This document shows, piece after piece, positions 59,590-64,000 of a DNA stretch of 64,000 nucleotides. A program made the translations under genes and the position numbers. The number at the start of each line of letters is the position of its first letter. Within the stretch, counting starts at the first letter, position 1. The stretch covers positions 37,768,501 to 37,832,500 of the forward strand of contig CM074860.1 in NCBI GenBank assembly GCA_037501455.1, read 5' to 3'. Origin of the DNA: Lantana camara. Its lineage: Eukaryota > Streptophyta > Magnoliopsida > Lamiales > Verbenaceae. The notes under the pieces were generated by a model. That model ran no database searches. It saw nothing but the letters and a program-made list of their open reading frames with translations, and was not told the origin of the DNA.

Positions 59590-62500
59590 TGTAACGCCCC
59601 GACTTTTCAAGTCGTTCAGGTATGAATTATGTGATAATTACGTGCGCATTTAATTTATTTTAATTACGTTATTAATTATTTATTTTATGTTATATGAAAT
59701 TATGAAATAATTGAATTATTTGAAAATGTTTGAATTTGAATTTATATGAATTTTGAACGATTTGCTCTTGTATGAATTGTTTGCTTACCGTTTCTACATG
59801 AAATGAATTCGGAATTTTGTGAAAATTTAATATGTTGGACTTATATGTGTTATGAATATGGATATATGTTCGTTTCATGTTTTCGGGTTCATTTTCATGA
59901 GTTATGAATTTATTTTGATTTTGGGATCCAAAACGGGGGCTAACGAGCAATTAGCGCACCATTGGTTCCTTATTTGATATCTTGAGCTAGGAAACTCGGA
60001 TTCGAGTTTCGTCAACTTCGTTGAACTCGTATCAAAAATTTGAGTTTAATGAACTTAGCCTTATAATTTTCCAAAATTATTTGGACCTCCGAAATTCAAC
60101 CGAAACACGCAACGGACGCCTAAACTGCCACGTTTTACTAAATAAGCCATAACTTATTCAAACCTTGACCAAATTAACCATGGTTTGATTCCTTGGAACC
60201 CTAACTCAACCCTCTAACCAGCCTTAACCACCCCAAACCGAGATAACCCCCTTCACTTGGAGAAAATCAGCCAAACTTTCCCTGCTTTCCAGTTTTCCCG
60301 TAGCTCAAGCCAATCCTTTGAGATTCAAGCTCAAATCTCTTCCAAACCTCCATTAATCCACAAGGTAAGCTTAGGATTGTTATATACATTCATTATGAGT
60401 CATTTTGATCCATTCTTCCCCAATTTTGAGCATGTTTTCATGGAGTTTGGAGAAGATGTTGAATAGTTAGGTTATATGTTAATTTGTTGAACTCTTTCAT
60501 TCCTTGGTTGTTTTGGTTGATTCCAAGCTTGAATATGGTTGCCATGCCACCTTCCTTGCATTTATGGTGAAGTATTAGATGGTAGTTGAAGCATTCATGA
60601 GTTACCATTAATGTATATTTGAAGTTTTTACATGAAATGATTATCCTTACCTCCTTAGCATGTTTCAACACTTTGGGAGCATGTTTGTGTGTTGTTGTGG
60701 AGTGGTTTTCTTGCGTTTTGATGATCTTAACTTACCTAAGTATGTTGGTTGGAGTTGGCATGGTGTTGCTCTGTTTTTCTGCTATGTTCTTTATTTTTTT
60801 TGGCTTCAGACTCAAATCCACGGGGGTGGATTTTTCCCTTTGGAAAAATCCGCGGGGGTGGATTTGAGTCAGTAGGTCTGGACCAAATCCATGGGGGTGG
60901 ATTTTGTCCAGTTTTTTTTTATTGCTCCGGTTTCGTTTTTTCTTGTTTTTCTTCGCTTGTTTTATATTCCTCCACCTCTTTTATGACATTTATGCTATGC
61001 TAACATGTATTATCTTGAGTGTTATGAAATTTTATGATTTTTCGTGGAATATTTTCCGAGATATGCTTCAACGTGTCTTCTTTTCTCCTAATGTGTGCAT
61101 GCATGGACTTTACTCTTAAGTTTGAACCCTAATTGCTATTTATTCCTTATTTAATGACTTGTATGATATGTATACATGTCATACTACGTGTTATGATCGT
61201 TATTTGAATTTCTTGGACTAATTTAGTATGATTTATGGAGATGTTGAACTTTAACAAATTTGAACGCTTCATGGAAGAATGGAATGAATGTTTATATGTC
61301 TTTAAGACATTAATAGTGCACATGAACATTTCCATAACATAATTTAATCTCTTATATATTCATATCATGATCATTGCATTGCCGAGCGTCTTATTTGGTC
61401 ATATTGAGTCTCACTTCACTTTTCTTGCACAGATTTTGATCACGTTGGAGACGAGGCCGGTCAGTGAGGCTCGTGCTTTCTTCTTTTGACGGTTTAAGGT
61501 GGGTTTTTCTTCTATGTAGATACAAGACCCTATATATACCTTCAATGTGAAAGCTTTCGACCAAAATTATATATATATAAAGAGTCGTTTTAAAGAGTAA
61601 ATGTTTTCAACGTAAAGCCTTATTTTATCAATCCTACCTAATGTTTTGGCGAGAAATGATCGAATGCACGAATGGGGCCCAGGGACTTAGTGTGAGTGGC
61701 TATCCGGGGAGGCACGGGCCGACGGTGATCCCTCACACTAGTTCCACCAATTAACGGCGTAACCGGACCTCGTTAGGAGTTAGCGAGGAATGGACGCTGA
61801 GCGCCATCTGGGGAGTCATGTAACCCCTTTTGGTCAATGAATGGGTGGTCGGGCCTTGCAAACCCACCACCAACCCGGAGGAAGAAGGAGTAAATGTTAA
61901 TGAATGTGCACAAAAGATTGATTGCATGAAAAGAATAAATGAATGAATGTTTAAATGGTTTACACAAGGTGTTGGTTGGAGATAATGCACGCCCACTCGC
62001 CGGGCCAATAATGACCTAATGTTAATGATTCGTTATAATCCCTTTTGATGATTCTTTTCACCCCCTTGGGGAAGTCTTTAAAAATCTCACTTGGGATTAT
62101 AGCTTGCATGTGATTGCTTAATTACCGTCATATATTATATCTATGCCCTGTTTTATACCCACCAGTCCCTTTTGGACTGAACCCGTTTGGTTTTCAGTTA
62201 TTTTGTGCAGGTGTTGAGGGAGCTAGGCGGGAATACGAGTCCTAGGCCTTGCATTCGTCTCTAGCTCTGTATTTTGAGTCTTACACTTGCATACTTTTAT
62301 TTTGATTATTGTATATGGATATTATCTCGGAGCGTACATGTTTTGGGCCGTGATGGCAATTGCTGATGTACATGAATGATTTTTGGAGCTTGGATGCTCA
62401 TGATACATATATATGTTATATGTTCGTTCTTTGCTTCCGCTTTAATGTCTTATGTTGTTATTTGGTTTCAAGGGTTAGCCCGCCTAGCTTAGAGTGTGTG

Positions 62501-62604
62501 TTTGTCCCCGTTCGCTGTGATTTGGCTCGGGTATGGATCGTCCATTTCATATTCGGGTCGGGTCTCGGTGCGGGGGATGTGGCACCTTGCGCTCAGGTGT
62601 TACA
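59590..62604 (+). repeat. G4 LTR copy 2, shared by the two tandem bodies (3015 bp)
   Basis: It is nearly identical to copy 1 and has the same termini. A PPT precedes it and a PBS (62613) follows it, so it acts as 3' LTR of body 1 and 5' LTR of body 2. It holds the donor-like site at 60364/60365, the compound palindrome (60809-60870) and the hairpin block. Confidence 0.95.
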
Positions 62605-62612
62605 TCCTTAAG

Positions 62613-62624
62613 TGGTATCAGAGC
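62613..62624 (+). promoter_or_regulatory. Primer-binding site, G4 body 2
   Basis: TGGTATCAGAGC is at the same distance from its LTR as in body 1. Its presence after an LTR that follows a PPT is what shows the tandem arrangement. Confidence 0.95.
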
Positions 62625-62816
62625 CTAGGGTTGCAAAACCCGGGCTCTCGTGTCGTGTGAGTCAGTCTAGGTCGTTCGGCTTAGGGACTACTTGACAATG
62701 TGTTGCATATTTATCTCTTTTGTGCTTAATTGATTTAAATTTCGAATTTTGATTGAATTGATTGCATTATCATGCATAAACTAAAAATAGCACGCATTTT
62801 CAGTGTTTATTTCAGC

Positions 62817-64000
62817 ATGCCACGTGGGAGGCCTCGTAGAGAGCATTCTCCGGGAGACAGGCATCACCATCATGAGCATGTTCCTCCACCTCCACAACCA
62901 CCGCCGGCAGAGGCCTTTGTTAACTCAGTTATCAATATTATAGATCAAAGGCTACGAGATTATGTACCACCGGCACCTCCAGCACCACCTGCACCTGTTG
63001 TACAGCCCGAGGCACCGCTTTCTGTTATACTTAGGGAGTTTCAGAATCAAAGACCTCCCAAGTTCTTCAAAGGAAATGATATACAGGCGGAAATGTGGCT
63101 GAAAGAGGTAGAGAGGATATGGGAGCTCATTCCATGTGAGTCCCGAGAGAAGGCTCAATGCACTATCACTTTAATACAAGGGGAAGCCTACTCTTGGTGG
63201 GAAAGCACGCGGATTGTATTGGAGGCTACTGGAGAGGAGATCAATTGGGAAGTATTTACAAGGGAATTTAAGAACTTCATCCCTCCCTCATCACGTACTC
63301 GAAGGTTGAGAGAATTTACCGAATTGAAGCAAGGATCGAGGTCTGTGGCCGAGTATGTTTCGGAGTATGAGAGGTTATCCCGCTATGCACCAAATATAGC
63401 AGGCGATGACTTCCATAAGGCTATGCAGTTTGTTCAAGGGCTTCGACCGGATATCCAGACCGCTTTAGAGGCAGTTAATACGAGCACTTGGGCAAAGGCT
63501 ACTTCAAAAGCCTTAAAGGTTGAAGATTCGGTGAATGCGAGGAGGCCAGCTTATCGCCAAGGACAAGGATCAGGATTCGGATCGGGATTCAACAAAGGAA
63601 AGAGGCCGATGAATGTACCAGCTCCACTACAAAAAGGGCCTTTCAAGAAGCCTAGAGTAGGAGGTCCGATTGCACCTGTTCCACGACCACCTCAGGCTCC
63701 ACCGGCTCCTAAAGGATCTCGCAATGATCAGCCTCCCTGCACTTATTGTGGATGGCCAACTCATTCTTACAACAACTTCCGAAAGAGATTGAAGTTGTGC
63801 TTGATTTGTGGGAAGGGAGATCATATGGCTTTTGCATGCCCGGACAAGATTCCAGGATATCAAGCTGGAGCTCAGCGACCGATGGTTCAGGCACGAGCCT
63901 ATGCTCTTGAGAGCGAGGAGCAGAATGTCGAGGTTGATCCAAACGCCGTGGTGGAAGGTACCGTTTGCATTCATAACACGAGCATTCATGCATTGTTCGA
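62817..64000 (+). CDS. G4 gag-pol, body 2 (partial, open to the window edge)
   Basis: The start is ATG 62817 (MPRGRPRREHSPG). The frame stays open for about 394 codons to the edge, covering gag, both knuckle regions ([28 protein letters not shown]) and the lead-in to protease (IHALF). It differs from body 1 at only a few sites, and at four of them near the capsid body 1 has T where body 2 has C, including the codon that is TGA in body 1. This is the only plainly undamaged gag in the window. Whether pol is intact cannot be seen. Confidence 0.9.
   Translation, partial: MPRGRPRREHSPGDRHHHHEHVPPPPQPPPAEAFVNSVINIIDQRLRDYVPPAPPAPPAPVVQPEAPLSVILREFQNQRPPKFFKGNDIQAEMWLKEVERIWELIPCESREKAQCTITLIQGEAYSWWESTRIVLEATGEEINWEVFTREFKNFIPPSSRTRRLREFTELKQGSRSVAEYVSEYERLSRYAPNIAGDDFHKAMQFVQGLRPDIQTALEAVNTSTWAKATSKALKVEDSVNARRPAYRQGQGSGFGSGFNKGKRPMNVPAPLQKGPFKKPRVGGPIAPVPRPPQAPPAPKGSRNDQPPCTYCGWPTHSYNNFRKRLKLCLICGKGDHMAFACPDKIPGYQAGAQRPMVQARAYALESEEQNVEVDPNAVVEGTVCIHNTSIHALF

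Larger units (their letters stand above)
51822..64000 (+). mobile_element. G4: young Ty3/gypsy element in tandem (LTR-body-LTR-body), running off the window
   Basis: LTR 51822-54837, body 54838-59589, LTR 59590-62604, then a second PBS, leader and gag from 62605 to the edge. The offset between copies is 7767-7768 bp. The two LTRs differ at roughly 15-20 sites by eye over 3.0 kb, far fewer than the G2 or LARD pairs. The left flank is TAACC (51817-51821); the right flank is not visible. Gag, pol order and chromodomain-like tail fit a Tekay/Del-type chromovirus. Confidence 0.93.

Overview
The window looks like intergenic DNA of a flowering plant. It is a nest of LTR retrotransposons, and I find no host gene, tRNA, rRNA or CRISPR array. 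Evidence for a plant: Ty3/gypsy polyproteins ending in a chromodomain-like tail (most like the Tekay/Del chromoviruses), a Ty1/copia element resembling the Angela/BARE lineage, LTRs of 1.6 to 4.2 kb, and primer-binding sites matching the 3' end of initiator tRNA-Met (TGGTATCAGAGC). Family names come from remembered motifs, not a search.

Left part (1-12068): a copia LTR cut by the window edge (1-5132) carries a gypsy solo LTR (879-4226, target duplication ATGTT). A piece of another gypsy LTR follows (5133-6173). Next is gypsy LTR G1 (6174-10731), split by a copia solo LTR (8751-10347). After G1's primer-binding site the sequence passes into a copia-type leader (to 12068).

Middle (12069-35300): that copia leader is interrupted by G2, a complete 14.5-kb gypsy element (12069-26580, duplication ATGAT) with LTRs over 4.1 kb, an extra ORF before gag, and a gag-pol frame with three nonsense codons. 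The copia leader resumes at 26581, followed by copia gag-pol (26965-30839, damaged) and a 3'-truncated copia LTR (30862-32340). Then comes a decayed gypsy gag-pol remnant, probably the body of G1 (32341-35300).

Right part (35303-64000): a minus-strand gypsy element, G3, runs from about 51821 down to 35303. It is interrupted by a solo LTR (36181-38895, duplication CTTGT) and by a 10.6-kb non-autonomous element without gag-pol (40814-51376, duplication CGATT), called LARD here. Its 5' LTR was then hit by G4, a young plus-strand gypsy element arranged in tandem: LTR (51822-54837), body, LTR (59590-62604), second body running off the window. Body 1 has two nonsense codons and a frameshift. The visible part of body 2 is open.

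Three structural signals go beyond ordinary annotation. (1) The gypsy LTRs share a block of about 200 nt with four hairpins, whose stems differ between families while the loops stay the same (GGAG, TCATG, CCTTGCAA). (2) Inside LARD, about twelve units of about 32 bp each form a stem-loop, and several stems have changed in a compensating way. (3) Each gypsy LTR family carries family-specific GC-rich palindromes about 355-485 bp downstream of a splice-donor-like CAAG/GT site. LARD also shares the post-PBS leader of G3 and G4, which suggests those elements mobilise it.
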